Position numbers and translations under genes: made by a program. The notes beneath the pieces are model-generated. The model did no database searches and was not told where the DNA came from. It saw only the letters and a list, made by a program, of their open reading frames with translations. Below, in pieces: positions 46,613-58,301 of a DNA stretch of 64,000 nucleotides. The DNA is taken from NCBI GenBank assembly GCA_029532415.1, contig JAQOTA010000052.1:2976001-3040000 (forward strand), written 5' to 3'. The stretch's first letter is position 1. The number at the start of each line of letters is the position of its first letter. This DNA comes from Marasmius tenuissimus. Taxonomy: Eukaryota; Basidiomycota; Agaricomycetes; Agaricales; Marasmiaceae.

Positions 46613-47253
46613 GTTCAGATGATTAGAAGGCCCTGTTTTACAAGTCGGAACGGGATCTGCGTAATTCCAACACCAACACCCGTCTGGGAGATTCATATCG
46701 ACCGAAAATCTCCTGGCTGCCCGGGTCATCTTGGGATTGACAGATACTACATTGGTTGGGCCAAGGTTGGGCGGATCGAATCGAGCTTCTAAATATCTGT
46801 GAGAGGATTGGGTTCTTCCATTACTTATCTTTCTATCTCCGTTCCACGTAACGGTATGTTCAAACTCTTTTTCTCCCGTGGTAAGTGGCATATATTGTAT
46901 TTTTATGTTGACTCTCCGCTTTCTGCTATACATTCATCAATTTTGACTTCCTGTTTGTTGGAATCCTCGCAAGCGACTGGTCCCTCCCGGTACTGGGCTT
47001 TGTATCGGTGCACTACAAGCATGTTCTGTGCGTCTTTCCGCTTGATATCTACTTTCGCAGGAAACACTGTGCATCACGCAGCGGAGGACGAATGGAAGCT
47101 TCAGTTGATGGATGTCTCAACGCATTGAAGCGCGACGCGACGCGGTAGTTACGTAAGGACGAGCATATAAGCACGTAGTGAAGCCTGTCAAAGCTTGATA
47201 TCGCACCCCCATCTTGACCCGCTACCTCCTACGGTCTCGTTCTCTCATTCATC
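46613..47253. other. Intergenic between C5 and zinc-finger D2
   Basis: No gene supported. Near the right end CATATAAGC (about 47164-47172) lies some 85 bases before the D2 ATG, at the spacing of the TATA box of D1. Confidence 0.55.
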
Positions 47254-48211
47254 ATGGTCTACTGCGAGCGATGCGACCGCTACTTCTCTCACTGGGAAGC
47301 ACTATACCAGCACAAACGAGACTCCTATGCTCATTGGGTCTGTGAGCAGTGCGATAGGGACTTCAACAGCCAGCATGCTCGTAAAGAGCATTGGGTGCAG
47401 AGCTCTCTTCACTCTTACTGTCAGTATTGCGAGGAGCATTTTGACGACGATGAAGAACTGGAGCTTCACTACGACCTCTATCATTATCGCTGTCGTCCAT
47501 GTAATTGGGTCTTCAAGAACGAATATGGCTTGCAAGAGCATTACAGGCAGTCCAGCGCCCATCATTACTGTTTTGAATGCAAGCGAGATTTCAGTTCGGA
47601 GAACAGCCTGAGATCGGTGAGTCTCGCTTTGACCTCCACTTGTTCAAGTAATTCTTACCGAGGTCTCTTGATCTCGTCCGCAATAGCATCTCCAGTCGTC
47701 CGTACACCAACCTCGCAACGTCTCATGTCCATTTCGTCTTCAAGGCTGCAATCAGCTCTTTGTATCTCGCTCGGCTCTCGTTCAACATCTCGAGATGGGC
47801 CGTTGCCCCTCTGGCGTTGACAGAAACACCGTCAATCGCATTGTGCGCCAGCTCGATAGGCAGAACATCATCACGGATCCTTCTCGCCTCATCGCGGGTT
47901 CCGATAACAGCAGTAACATCCCACCTCCCCAGTATCTTGCAACTCAAAAGAGCTGGAACGGCTCGGCCTACGAGTGCTACTTCTGTCACGCAACTTTTCG
48001 CCTATTGAGTGCTTTGAACCAGCACTTGAATAGTCCTCGTCATCAGGAGAAGGTGTACTTTTGCCCTCTGAGCTCGTGCCGCGTGAGGTTCAACACGCTT
48101 AGTGCACTTTGCCAGCACATCGAGAGCGAAAGGTGTGGGGTTTCTAAGTTTAAGGCTGTCCAGAACGCTCTGGACGGCTTGGTCGGCGGAATGAAGATGT
48201 TGACAATGTGA
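47254..48211 (+). CDS. Multi-C2H2 zinc-finger protein D2 (paralog of D1)
   Basis: Two exons (47254-47616, 47687-48211) give 295 aa. Fingers: CERCDRYFSHWEALYQH, CEQCDRDFNSQHARKEH, CQYCEEHFDDDEELELH, CRPCNWVFKNEYGLQEH, CFECKRDFSSENSLRS/H with the intron at the same point as in D1, then CPFRLQGCNQLF, and after a spacer CYFCHATFRLLSALNQH and CPLSSCRVRFNTLSALCQH. Compared with D1 it lacks one N-terminal finger (the one next to D1's Asp run). The shared spacer MGRCPSG/YGNCPSG and a helical end (VQNALDGLVGGM / VKALDRIVRDI) show common descent. No other domain. Role unknown; nucleic-acid binding is inferred from the fingers. Confidence 0.9.
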
Positions 48212-48595
48212 TCGGCTTCGATATACCCTGGTACGTTTCGTTGAATTCGGAACCATTGTCAAAGCATGTGAAGACTTTAATTTCAGATGACATTCTCAGG
48301 GTACCAAGCAGGGATTCTCGTTGTTTTTCCGAATGCGAATAGAACTCGTGACGGTAGATAATAGATGAATACTGTCACTGTACAATATGATTGCTTCTGA
48401 ATTGCCGATGTTAGCGTTGTGCCCACACGTACTTACATCGCGGACTGGATTAGATACCGTTCGTGCTTGTACCAAGTGCCAGGCTTAGTGCTCAGATATT
48501 CATTGTCAGAAGAGCTATAACAGTCGAGGAAGCATTCAGCTGTACCTCACGATTGCAATGACAACACCTTGGAACGACTGGGGCAGAACAAAAAT
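48212..48595. other. Intergenic between D2 and the tRNA gene
   Basis: 384 bases with only short interrupted frames. Nothing recognisable. Confidence 0.5.
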
Positions 48596-48698
48596 GATGA
48601 GAGTGGGATTCGAACCCACGCCCCGGAGGACCAGATGTATTGCACATCGCATGTGCTGATCCTTAGTCTGGCGCCTTAGACCGCTCGGCCATCTCACC
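48596..48698 (-). tRNA. tRNA-Leu(AAG) with intron
   Basis: On the minus strand GGTGAGATGGCCGAGCGGTC opens a class-II tRNA. The acceptor stem GGTGAGA pairs with TCTCATC, the anticodon stem CCAGA with TCTGG, and the T arm GTGGG TTCGAAT CCCAC is complete. The loop CTAAGGA gives anticodon AAG (decodes CTT, and CTC after inosine modification). Between positions 37 and 38 lies an intron of about 24 bases containing GCACATGCGATGTGC, a perfect hairpin, at the usual eukaryotic intron site. The long variable arm fits Leu. No CCA is encoded, as expected. Confidence 0.93.
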
Positions 48699-49460
48699 AT
48701 GTCTCAGGCTGGTTAATCAAGAATCAAGAGCCCGTTTAAGGCTGTACTGTTACATGACGTCGGTGGTTGATTTTTCATTTTATTTCCCGCGCCCAGTCGA
48801 CTTTCAACTTGCTATCACGTTCAACTACCACATGCCAGTAGCAAACACACTATCAGCCTTGTCCCTTTCATGTAAATGCGACTTCATCCTCGTTCTTTTC
48901 TCCACCCCTTCTCGGTCTAGACTATTGTTCGAACATCTCGAATGAAAGCCAGTCTCCAGATAAAATGCGGGATATCGATCGTGATCACGATCTTTGGTCG
49001 GTGTCGAAACACCCATTGCTGTGCCGCCAAGCCCGAGGCCCCCTTCGTCATAAATATCCTTCAGGGCTGCCTGTGCGGGTAAACGGTCGATTGTGTACTC
49101 CCTCGCGTGCTGACCTGATAGCAATTGGAGTACCGGGACATGATTCCCACTTAATACGCCACTGGTAGCACGGTAAATCGTTGTCATTAGGATTTGTCGC
49201 CTCTCAAGTCCTTAATATTGGTAGCGCAGTTGTGGAGCACCGTTGAACGGTGAGTCCTGCGACTATGCATTCAGTCGGCTGGCTTACCACTACTCGAAAC
49301 CCGAAGCATCCTTGAGATAGGACGCTGAGAGCGTGACAAAGACGGGTATATAAGACCTACTGGTGGGTCGTGGAAGACATACAACTTCTAGATTCGTTTC
49401 TCATTTCTTCGCTTCCTTTAATTTTTGTTTCTCTTGCTTTTACGGCTCACGACTGCAACG
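48699..49460. promoter_or_regulatory. Intergenic and peroxygenase promoter
   Basis: No gene supported. TATATAA at 49347-49353 lies about 110 bases before the peroxygenase ATG, giving a T-rich leader. Confidence 0.55.
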
Positions 49461-50490
49461 ATGAAGTTCCAATTCTCATTCGCGTCCTTCGTCATTCTCT
49501 CTTCTTCTACCTCTGTTCTTTCAAGCATTGTCTTGAGAGACTACACCAGTCCTCATGACTTGGTCGACTGGGAGCAGCATCAGTTCCAAGCTGCCACCGA
49601 GACCGATTCACGAGGACCGTGTCCTGGTTTGAATACGTGAGCATCTTGTTTCTAGCCTTCAACTTGTCGGCCACAGGACTGAACGAACCGCCCAATCAGT
49701 TTGGCGAACCATGGTTTCCTCCCCCGTGATGGCAAAAATATCACCATTCCAATGGTTCTCAAGGCAGGACGAGGTAGGCGTATTTTCTCCCAACTCGCTC
49801 GTCTTCACCTTTCCTGATGGCTCCTCTCAGAGGGCTTCAACGTCCACCGTGACCTTTTGATTACCGCTGCCAAAGCAGCGATTATGGCTTCACCCCTTGA
49901 CGACCAGTTTGCTTTGGCCGACATTGGCCTGTATGTATCTCAACAAGTTTCTTTCTCTGGTCCTTAGACACGCTGACCGCGTCTTTCGCAGGCACGGCAA
50001 TATCGAGCACGACGCTTCCGTCTCCCGTGTCGACAGGGAGCTCGGCGACCACCTTCCCTTCGACGAGGAAGTCTTCTCCGTCCTCGCCAATTCCAACCCC
50101 GGCGTCGACTACTACAACACTACCTCCGCCGGTATCGTCCAGAAGATCCGGCTCGAGCAATCCCAAGCCGAAAACCCCAAACTCGTCAACACCGTCAAAG
50201 AATTCCAAATCAGGACCAGGGAGTCCGCACTCTACCTGGCTGTTATGGGCAACGCCACGACGGGTGTTGCGCCAAAGACGTTTGTGAACGTTTTCTTCAG
50301 GGAGGAGAGACTGCCTATTGCTGAAGGGTGGCGTATCCCCGAGTTGCAGATTGACCCCAAGACCGACCAGCCTTTGTTCCAGGCGATCACCAAGGCTTCG
50401 GAGTGGCAAGCTAACCCGGAGCAATGCCCATGGGTCGTTCTGGGTCCCGGCGCACCGGAGGATCCTATCAACGACGGAAGCATTCTCTAA
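49461..50490 (+). CDS. Secreted heme-thiolate peroxidase (unspecific peroxygenase / chloroperoxidase family, short type)
   Basis: Four exons give 282 aa. Residues 1-22 (MKFQFSFASFVILSSSTSVL..) form a signal peptide, so the enzyme should be secreted. The proximal haem ligand is Cys54 in RGPCPGLNTLANHGFLPRDG, the PCP motif of this family. The EHD motif (E122 H123 D124, IEHDASVSRVD) binds the structural metal near the haem and supplies acid-base residues. The end WRIPELQIDPKTDQPLFQAI is usual. Such enzymes use hydrogen peroxide to oxidise or halogenate small aromatics, alkanes and fatty acids (family knowledge); the substrate here cannot be told. The length fits the short UPO group. Intron ends at about 49637/49701, 49770/49831 and 49930/49992 keep all motifs in frame. 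No damage is seen. Confidence 0.94.
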
Positions 50491-51347
50491 AGCCTTGTCG
50501 TGCCGTTGGCTCGATCATCGAACTGGTTTTCACTTGCTCGCCTGACTTTGGCAAAACGCACATACACTCACTACCTATTTGGATAATTCGCCTACTACTT
50601 ATGGACCTTACTATTTGCTTCACGCTGAGTAGTAGTCACATTTTACGTTTATTTATCAATCTGATGCCTCCTTGAGGCTTGAGATTCAACCTGTGCCAGT
50701 GAGGGTCAACACCACTTGTGAGCTGACCGACAAGTTGATTCTGCGACTTGAAGCGTCTCGAAATCTTTTCTTCGGGGTTCTATCATGAGCCGTTGGTTGT
50801 CCTGCCCCCTGGGATTTGAAACCGTCAGGTATCAGCCTGGTGATTTGATGCCTTCGCTCTATAGGTAGCGTATGGCGAGCTACCCTTCACAGCGAGACAC
50901 AAAGTTGACATATCCTAGATTCATCAAAGGATCGGGAATCGGGTCAGCATGTTCGGTTCCAGAACGTCGTGTCACTTGAACCAGAGCTCACGACGAGCTC
51001 ATGAAGAACGATCCTGTTATACAAAACCGTTGACCTATCGGTTTAGTGTACCCCGAGAATACATGAAGCGATCGCCGCTGTCACTGCGCCTCAGAGCTGA
51101 CCAATTTCAACGAAAAAAGGACCCCGATTGCGAAAAATTCAGATTCGCCACCTCTCCGTACGACAGGCGATCCCTCTACTAGAAAAAAGCAAACGAAATC
51201 CACGTATTAACCCACAGTATACGCGTAAGTACCAAAGACAACAAAAAAGATATACACCCTTTTAAAACACTAAGCCAGTAGAAACACCTCGACGATAGTG
51301 TAAGATGTCAGCCACTCTAATGTGGCTTAGATACTCTGATGAGCCCA
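50491..51347. other. Convergent intergenic region between the peroxygenase and family E copy 1
   Basis: About 850 bases, no gene recognised. Around 51160-51260 it is rich in A with several AAAAAA runs, as expected for transcript ends. Confidence 0.5.
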
Positions 51348-52532
51348 TCACATAGCCCTGACGCTGTAGCCCTGCTATAAAACGGAGTGTGTATGTTAGA
51401 AACGGTATCCAAGAGCGCCCAAGACTACGGGCTGCAACTCACCTGGTCAGCTTCAGAGAAAGCAAAGCTCGTGGTAGCTGTATAAGTTCAGGAGGGATAA
51501 GGGTCAGTATGGAATCGTCGCGCGAGAGCTATCCATTCGCTACTTACGTGCCAAGGCGGAGAGGTTAGCCGACCAGATCGGTTCGATGGATGCGAGATCG
51601 CCAGCCATAAAGTCGCTTTCTGTTCCGTGTGAAAGACATCAGTTACTTGCAAGCGTCGGGGGAGAGGGGAAAAAACTCACGCTTGTAGTCGAGGTTCACA
51701 AACATCTTCAAGTTGGGTTGGAAGTTGGCTTCAGCGGTCAGGCCGCCCCTTCAAACATGATTGAGATGTTAGTATGGGGCCACATATTGAGCTTTCAGAA
51801 CGCTCGCGCCGTTACTCACCCAACCTTCCACATAAAAGTAGGAAGCAGGATGCTGAAACCGCCCCCGATATCTTTCACAGTGCCTGGCAGCGAAGAGTGA
51901 GTACGAAGTATGATCGGGCATGACCGCCCCGAACGAGGGAAGTTGTTCTTACCGACTGTGATGTTCTGAGCATATCCCGTCTTGTTGGTGGCGCGGATGA
52001 TTGCTCCGTTCCCCCCGCTCCCACTGGGCGGCCCCCAGGTGGGATTGGATCCGTTGAGAAAAAGCTCGGTGGTCTCGCCGAGCTGTCGGTGGGAGAGAGA
52101 AGGCACGGGTTAGTCAATCGGAGAGCAGGAGGAATTTTTTGATTCGGACCTTCATCTCGATCAAGGAGTTCGGGATGACGCTGTTTCCATTGGACTTGAA
52201 ATCAACGTCAGCACTATCATCGTGGGTGAGAGCCAGGAAAGTTACAACTCACGAGTTGCGCAACACCGAAGCCAAGCCTGGAATCGAAGTCAACGCTGAA
52301 CGCATTCATCGCGTTGGAGCCTGGATTCGATTTGAGGTTGGCCACTCTCCTGCGAGAAAACATGATCAACTTCGCCGTCTGAGTGGTTGAGGACAACTCG
52401 GACACCATACCAAGCAACATGGTTCTGTTCACCACTGAGCTCCCCTCCAGTAGGCGGGTCGAAGACCAAGGTGACAGTCACGTCCTTGGTGAGCTGACCG
52501 GGTTTGTAGTTGAAGATCAGGGTGCGTTCCAT
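51348..52532 (-). CDS. Small unknown protein, family E copy 1
   Basis: Eight small exons on the minus strand give about 220 aa. ATG at 52530-52532 (MERTLIFNYKPGQLTKDV). The exon joins are fixed by comparison with copies 2 and 3: ..NHVAW/RVANLKSNPGSNAMNAFSVD, SNGNSVIPNSLIEMK, LGETTELFLNGSNPTWG, ATNKTGYAQNITVG, TVKDIGGGFSILLPTFMWKVGG, GLTAEANFQPNLKMFVNLDYK, ESDFMAGDLASIDPIW, SFAFSEADQ and the end GYSVRAM. No signal peptide or membrane segment; rich in Thr, Asn, Gly and alternating hydrophobics, which suggests a beta-rich fold. I do not recognise the family; a lectin-like or other carbohydrate- or membrane-active fruit-body protein would be a guess. A TATA-like TATAAGA lies 79 bases upstream (52611-52617, minus). 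Confidence 0.75.
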
Positions 52533-54431
52533 CGTTTGAGAGTGTGTGTTGTGCGGGTTTGCAACTATGTGGAGGTTGTGTTGTTATCTGAACAGATCAG
52601 AAACGGTGCTTCTTATACAAATCAGGCCGGCCAATATTTGGTGGTAATGGTCCTGATAGAGGAATTGGATCGGGAAGTGTGTTAGCACTAGCTTCGACGT
52701 TGACAAACGAAATGCAGCGGAGGTCATTTCCTTCCGAACGTACCCCTTTGCTTTGAGGCGGTGCCGAAAAGTGGCCGCTGCGTTTTCGAGTTGTTGTCGA
52801 TGAATTCCAGACGTTGTAGCGTGTATCGAGATTAAGCCTTTCCAGCTGTAATAGTCGACCGGTCGTACTTGAAAAGTGTCGGTGAATGGTACACATCAGC
52901 AACAGGAGACGCGACTGCCTAGTTTTCCCACATGTTGGAGTACCTGATCTTGCATAGGGGTACACACTTATGCTCACAATATCCCGGCACCCGCAAACCA
53001 ACGTCCTCCGCAGGCTATCTGTTACACTGACTGTTATTGCTAGGAACACCTGCATTTTTGTTTCTCGCGTACCTTGTTGGGCTGTCCTAATCGATATATT
53101 CCCCGCTGGCGCGCAAGTCTCTCCTCTCCATCACGAACAGGCTGCAGGCAGGAGAAACTCTTCGGTGGCGAATTGAAAGCTGGATGTTACCTATCGGGCG
53201 AAGTCCATGTCCGAGCGTAGTGTGAACACCTTTGAGGAATTTGGTATGTATCTTCAGGCCCGCCCTTCATACACCGTACGTGCGATGTCAATTACAAAGT
53301 CCGCTAGACAGTGTCAGAAAGAATGATGAGGTTTATCGTCATCTTACTAGGGAACGAAACTGCTCACTTGGGTACAAGGCAATACTCTCACTTGGGCCTA
53401 AGGTCTATGGAGGACCTTCCAAGTCGTCCACAGCAGAATACACACGCTAGTTCGAATTGAACTGCCGGCTTTGGAATCGATGATGGTGGTCAGCAAGCAA
53501 GTCGATCGAACTCCAGGTGCGTGGCGTCACGGACTTCGGACTGGTAGGTGCGGATCGGAGCTTCAAAATCGACAGTGGCATTACGGCACAGCGAGGTCTG
53601 CTCGCCGAATCTTGGAAAAAGCCAGCTTGTGCGTAGAGAATCGAACAGAGTTGTGCTGCAGAGAAGCATCTCGAAAATGTGGCACTAGTGCTCTGGCTGA
53701 GTTTCTCTGATGCGGCAAGGCGGGCAAGAGGAAGACATTCAGTTGTGTCCAAAAGAATAAATAGATACCTTTTTCTTTCGGGCCGGCAAATGCTCGCCAA
53801 AGCTGTCTAAAATGATTCTAAAGACTCCGAACTTGCTCCGATTAACCGCACCTCTTCAAAACCCTGACAACCATCCATTGCAAGAACCTATACTTACACC
53901 GTCACTCACGGGTGCGTTTGCTCAGAACTTCAGCTCATGCCAACTAATAGGAAACTCGCAACGAATCATCGCGTCGACGTTAGTGTGACTAGGCGGCTAC
54001 CGGTAGATCCTCTTGAACGGTGGAGTGACTCGACTCCACCGTGCGATCGAGGGCCATTACTTCCAAATTCCTTCCCTTGCTCCTCTTCAAGAGGCAAACC
54101 CAAGGCAACCCGGCCTCCCAGTACCCAAGGGCAATGATCAACGGTCTCTTGGTGCTCAATCTACTGCCCAAGTCGGAAACCTCATTGAAGAGGTTAGTAC
54201 GGTGCAACGCCCTATCACGGGCCCTACTCCCGTCATCCCGTTGAGAAGAGATGCTTACCTTCTTGCTACCGTGCATTCAGGCAAACTTAATCATGCTGGA
54301 GTGACCTGGGAACTTGATCTCGCTGCGACCTTGCCTATTTAACCAACTCCCGCTGTGACTCTACCGATATCTGTACTAGAGGTCTCTCTTCACTTCTCTG
54401 CTGTCGCCTGAGTTTCCTCAAGGATCTTGTC
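52533..54431. other. Upstream flank of family E copy 1, then unannotated sequence
   Basis: Up to about 53440 this resembles, with many gaps, the upstream flanks of copies 2 and 3 (for example CAATATTTGGTGGTAATGGTCCT at 52633, and a stretch near 53270 with GTACGTGCGATGTCAA). From 53440 to 54431 nothing is recognised; the minus-strand frame at 53447-53800 has no family content that I can see. Confidence 0.5.
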
Positions 54432-55885
54432 ATGTATAGCCCAACATCTATTTCGCCGGATATCATTGAGATGTAAGTACCTCGCGCTTTCAACCCACCT
54501 GGTCTCGCTGACGTGCAACAGAGTGAAACCAGTGGTGGGTACACCTCCTACTCCCTGTCTCTTCTTGACAGCGTGGACTTACCCTTGAATTCAAGTTCCT
54601 CTCCCACCTATTCAACTGGGGGCTATTTGGAGCTCTCAGTGTGCAGTCATGTAAGAGACTCTGGCGTCCTCATGCTGCAAACCAAATATCGAATCTCACT
54701 TCCTTCGACCTGAAACGCCAGATATCTATTATCTTGCCTTCCCCTCTGATCGTTGGTTCACGAAGGCGGTTGTCGCTATCGTGTATACTATTGAACTCGT
54801 TCAGACGATACTGGTTACAAAACTAGGGTTCGACACCTTCGGGGACGGCTGGGGCGATCCGGCTGCCGCGATTGATCCTGGAATTACCTGGCTCTGCTTT
54901 CCCATTATGACAAGCATAGGTATGTAAAATCCGGGGCTTTCTATGGTCGCCTACATAGTCCGAAATCTGATGCGGCGCGGCTCCTCAAGGTAGCTGCATC
55001 ATCCAGTTTTACTATGCATGGCGCGTTTGGATGTTGAGCCGCTCAAAGTACATCCCGTTGATGATATGTGTGGTGAGTTTCCGCATGTCCCAACGTGACA
55101 ACTTATGTCCACGAGCGCTGATGTCCGAACGTCTTTTAGCTCAGTCTCTTTCAGTTGGCTGGTGGTTTATGGGCAGGAATACTCGGTAGTGGCATCAAGA
55201 ACTTTTCACAAACTCGAGACAGAACCCAAGTTCCTATCACCGTACGTGCGATGTATTCATTATGTCGGAGAGGCAGACTCCTCACACACCAGGTCTTAGA
55301 TTTGGCTCATAGGTTCGTGAACCAACGAAGGCCGTGATTGGTACTACTACTGACTGGATTGATCGTACTCCTCAAGGTACGGCGGTATGCGATATCCTCA
55401 TAGCCGTATCCATGCTCCGATGGCTCTTCACCAACCGGAGTGACTTTGCGTCGACGAACGCGATACTTGCCAGGCTCATCCGGCTCACTTTCGAAACCGG
55501 ACTCCTTACATCGACAGTCGCCGTTGCGTAGATACGGTCCTGTTCGTTGGCCTCAAGCATAAACCCTCTCACGTGGACGCCGTAGTCTTCACGACGGTCC
55601 TGCCAAAGTTGTATAGTAATAGTCTGATGGTCGTGAGTGAATACCTGCTGTTTGGAGCTGAGACCAGTCCTTCGTCTGACGACCGCGTTCCAGCTTCTCA
55701 ACTCCAGGCTTAAAATCGGCAGGAACAGACGGGACACAGGACGTTACTCGTTCGAACCGGGTAACTTTTCCGAGTGGTTGGCGGAGTCTGAGCCACAGTC
55801 CCCAGAGCCAAAGGACGACGACTACGTACCATCTCACGGATTTTTCCGCCTCAGGAGATGCTACAACCGGCTCAGTGGGTGCTAA
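54432..55885 (+). pseudogene. DUF6534-type seven-helix membrane protein, apparently frameshifted
   Basis: Exons starting at ATG 54432 give the N-terminus MYSPTSISPDIIEIVKPVF, then LFNWGLFGALSVQSYIYYLAFP, WFTKAVVAIVYTIELVQTILV, PGITWLCFPIMTSI, CIIQFYYAWRVWMLSRSKYI, LSLFQLAGGLWAGILGSGIK and TAVCDILIAVSMLRWLF, matching the helices and order of the large agaricomycete family of plasma-membrane-like proteins with a C-terminal DUF6534 domain. After LIRLTFETGLLTSTVAVA a TAG (55529-55531) stops the frame, yet the family sequence continues at once in another frame (DTVLFVGLKHK.., ending KLYSNSLMV / LLNSRLKIG). A one-base change near 55528-55532 is the simplest explanation. Splice sites up to that point are clean. 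Function of the family is unknown. It could be intact if the base is an assembly error. Confidence 0.65.
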
Positions 55886-56864
55886 GCCAGGGGAGGCGAG
55901 GATTACGATGCCAGAGGGAGTGAGGACTACAACAAGCGAATCCCACAACGTCTAACGACGCCAGGGCCCCCATCACTCGATCTCATCGCCAGCGATACCA
56001 CGTTTATCGTGTGTTGGAATCGACGCTCTCAGTCTTTCTAGGTTTCTACTTTCTACACGGTCTTGTTGTTTTTTTTTTTGTTCAGTTGGGACGACAAGGT
56101 GCTGGTCGCATCCTAATGTGTATGAACACTACGGCGTCTGCATACAGTTCTACCGTACTACTTACTAGCCCTGTGTCAATGTTACTCGACTATCCGATGA
56201 GCAGAGGACGAGACCAGAGTTGTACAGCGTTTAGCCTATATATTCATATTCCAGTCTAGATCCCCTCTCCAAGTACAGCGGTCGAATGAACAAAACTTCA
56301 AGTTACCCTCGATACAGTCAATTGTATGGATACAATTGAGGAAAACAAACACCCGTTCCACACCTCGGAGATTCCATATGACCCTATAGCTGAGGGCTAA
56401 TTGACCGTAGCCGAAATGAACTTAAGTTGCACCCAACCTCAGGCTCCCCCTCAGAAACCAATCAATTGTCTCCCCAACAATTATTTCTACTTGTTTTCCT
56501 ATGTATCCAAATTATCAACAAAGAGCAATTCTTGAGTGCCGACTTCGAATTCCTCGCAGCAGGTCGAATTCTGGAAGACCCGGGCGCCTACTGTGGCAAT
56601 CAACGCACGATATTACGGTAGAATACCTTTCATCGCGACTGGGCTGGATCGGGTGGCTGAGAGTGTTGCGAAGTGCTATTTCACCGAGTACTTCGTCTCG
56701 ACAGTCTCGCGAGTCTAGAGAGTCTGAAGATACGCCCTTTTGAAACTCTGCTACATCCAACTCCGAATGCTCCAGGCTCTAATGGTCTTTGACGTAGTCC
56801 GCATGAAGACTAACTTCACAAGCGCCAGGACTGCATCTTTTCAAGTAAATCACGGTGGTAGTGG
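55886..56864. other. Intergenic, no gene recognised
   Basis: About 980 bases including a run of about 12 T at 56070-56082. Short frames only, none with recognisable content. The segmental duplication starts at its right edge. Confidence 0.5.
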
Positions 56865-57157
56865 CCTGCTAACGCTTACCGAGATCAAACAACTACAAAA
56901 GGTCCCAAGTCCCTCGCAATCCGACTCCCGTACTGAAATCAAGCACAACAATGAAATTGATCAGGAGAATCTACAGTATTAGCCCCTAAACATACAGTAA
57001 ATAGTACCGAATAGAAAATAAACGACAAATACCATCCTTCCGATTCACTGGGCCACCAAATAGGGTTCCACTTCACGAACGCACCGACAAGACCACACTT
57101 TTAACGAGCTCGCATGACCTTGTGCATACCGCTGGCCACTCTCGAGACTTGTAGTGT

Positions 57158-57401
57158 TTAGATGCTGAGAGAAGCGACGCTATAACCCCCCTGAGGAGTC
57201 TCGGAGAAAGTGAAGTTCGTGGTAGCTGCAGAAAGGGATGAACGGAGAAAGTCAGTGTCTCGGAGGGGTCTGCAGTATTTGTTACTTACGTGACAAGGCA
57301 GAGAGATTGGACGACCAGATCGGGTCGATGGATGCGAGGTCGGCGGTCATGAACTCGTTTTCTGTTCCGTATGAAGGGCATCAGTCAAACGCGAACGTCA
57401 G

Positions 57402-57441
<40 letters not shown>

Positions 57442-58301
57442 GAGAAACTCACGCTTGTAGTCGAGGTTGACATACGCCTTCAGTATTGGACGGAAGTTGG
57501 CTTCACAGGTGAGACCCTCCCTTCAAACAGACGGTGTTAGGTTGAAGTCACATACAAAGACTAGAACGCAGCGCCATCACTCACCCAACCTTCCACATGA
57601 ATGTAGGAACAAGAATGCTGAAACCACCCCCGAGGTCCTTAACAGTGCCTAGTAATGAAGAGTAAGTATGGAATCATGATCGGACACAAGTGCCACAAAC
57701 GAGGGAAGTCATTCTCACCGACTGTAATGTTCTGAATATATCCCGTCTTGTTGGTCGCGCGGATCACCGTTCCGTTCGCCGCGCTTCCAGTCGGGTCGGA
57801 CCAAGTGGGTGTCGATCCGTTGAGAGTAAGACCGGTGGTTTGGCCGGTCTGTCGGTGCCAACGAAAGTGATGAGGATAACTGAGGGTCGCGCCAGGAAGA
57901 TATGATACGGACCTTCATCTCAATCATCGAATTTGGGGTGACGGAGTTGCCATTGGTCTGACAACTAGTGTGAACATGGCTATCATGAGCGAAAGAAATG
58001 GCAGTTTAGACTTACAAGTTGCGCAACACCGAAGCCCAGCCTGGAGTTGTAGTCAACACTGAATGCATTCATGGCAGTGGACCCTGGCGCCGCTTTGAGA
58101 TTCGCCGTTTTCCTATGATCATGAGAGAACATCGTCAGCGCCGTCGCTTGAGTAGGTGAGAACGACCTAAACACCATACCAGGCGACACGGTTCTGGTCC
58201 CCACTGAGCTCGGTTCCCATAGGAGTGGCGAAGACGAAGACGACGTTCACGTCCCTGGTGAGTTGGCCGGGTTTGTAGTTGAAGATCAGAGTGCGTTCCA
58301 T
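57158..58301 (-). CDS. Small unknown protein, family E copy 2
   Basis: Eight exons, about 221 aa, ATG at 58299-58301, stop at 57158-57160. The reading is open throughout: MERTLIFNYKPGQLTRDV, VFVFATPMGTELSGDQNRVAW, KTANLKAAPGSTAMNAFSVD, the 15-codon exon TNGNSVTPNSMIEMK, TGLTLNGSTPTWSDPTGSAA, ATNKTGYIQNITVG, LGGGFSILVPTFMWKVGEG, LTCEANFRPILKAYVNLDYK, NEFMTADLASIDPIW and the end GGYSVASLSI. This is the best reference copy of the family. No signal peptide, so if it leaves the cell it does so by another route. TATAAGAA lies about 80 bases upstream (58381-58388, minus). Intron 6 holds a GA-repeat tract. Function not known to me. Confidence 0.8.
57401..57444 (+). repeat. (GA)n microsatellite in an intron of family E copy 2
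   Basis: Forty-four bases of almost pure GA with two GGA interruptions. The matching intron of copy 3 has only GGAGAGAGCAGAG. Confidence 0.9.

Noticed and set aside
53447..53800. Minus-strand frame of 117 codons
   Set aside because: Composition and lack of splice or family support make it look like chance.
55340..55376. A 36-base intron in the DUF6534-type gene
   Set aside because: Too short for a spliceosomal intron, and the stretch reads through in frame as 12 codons.
57401..57444. The GA tract as a regulatory GAGA site
   Set aside because: It lies in an intron, is shorter or absent in the other copies, and looks like an ordinary microsatellite.
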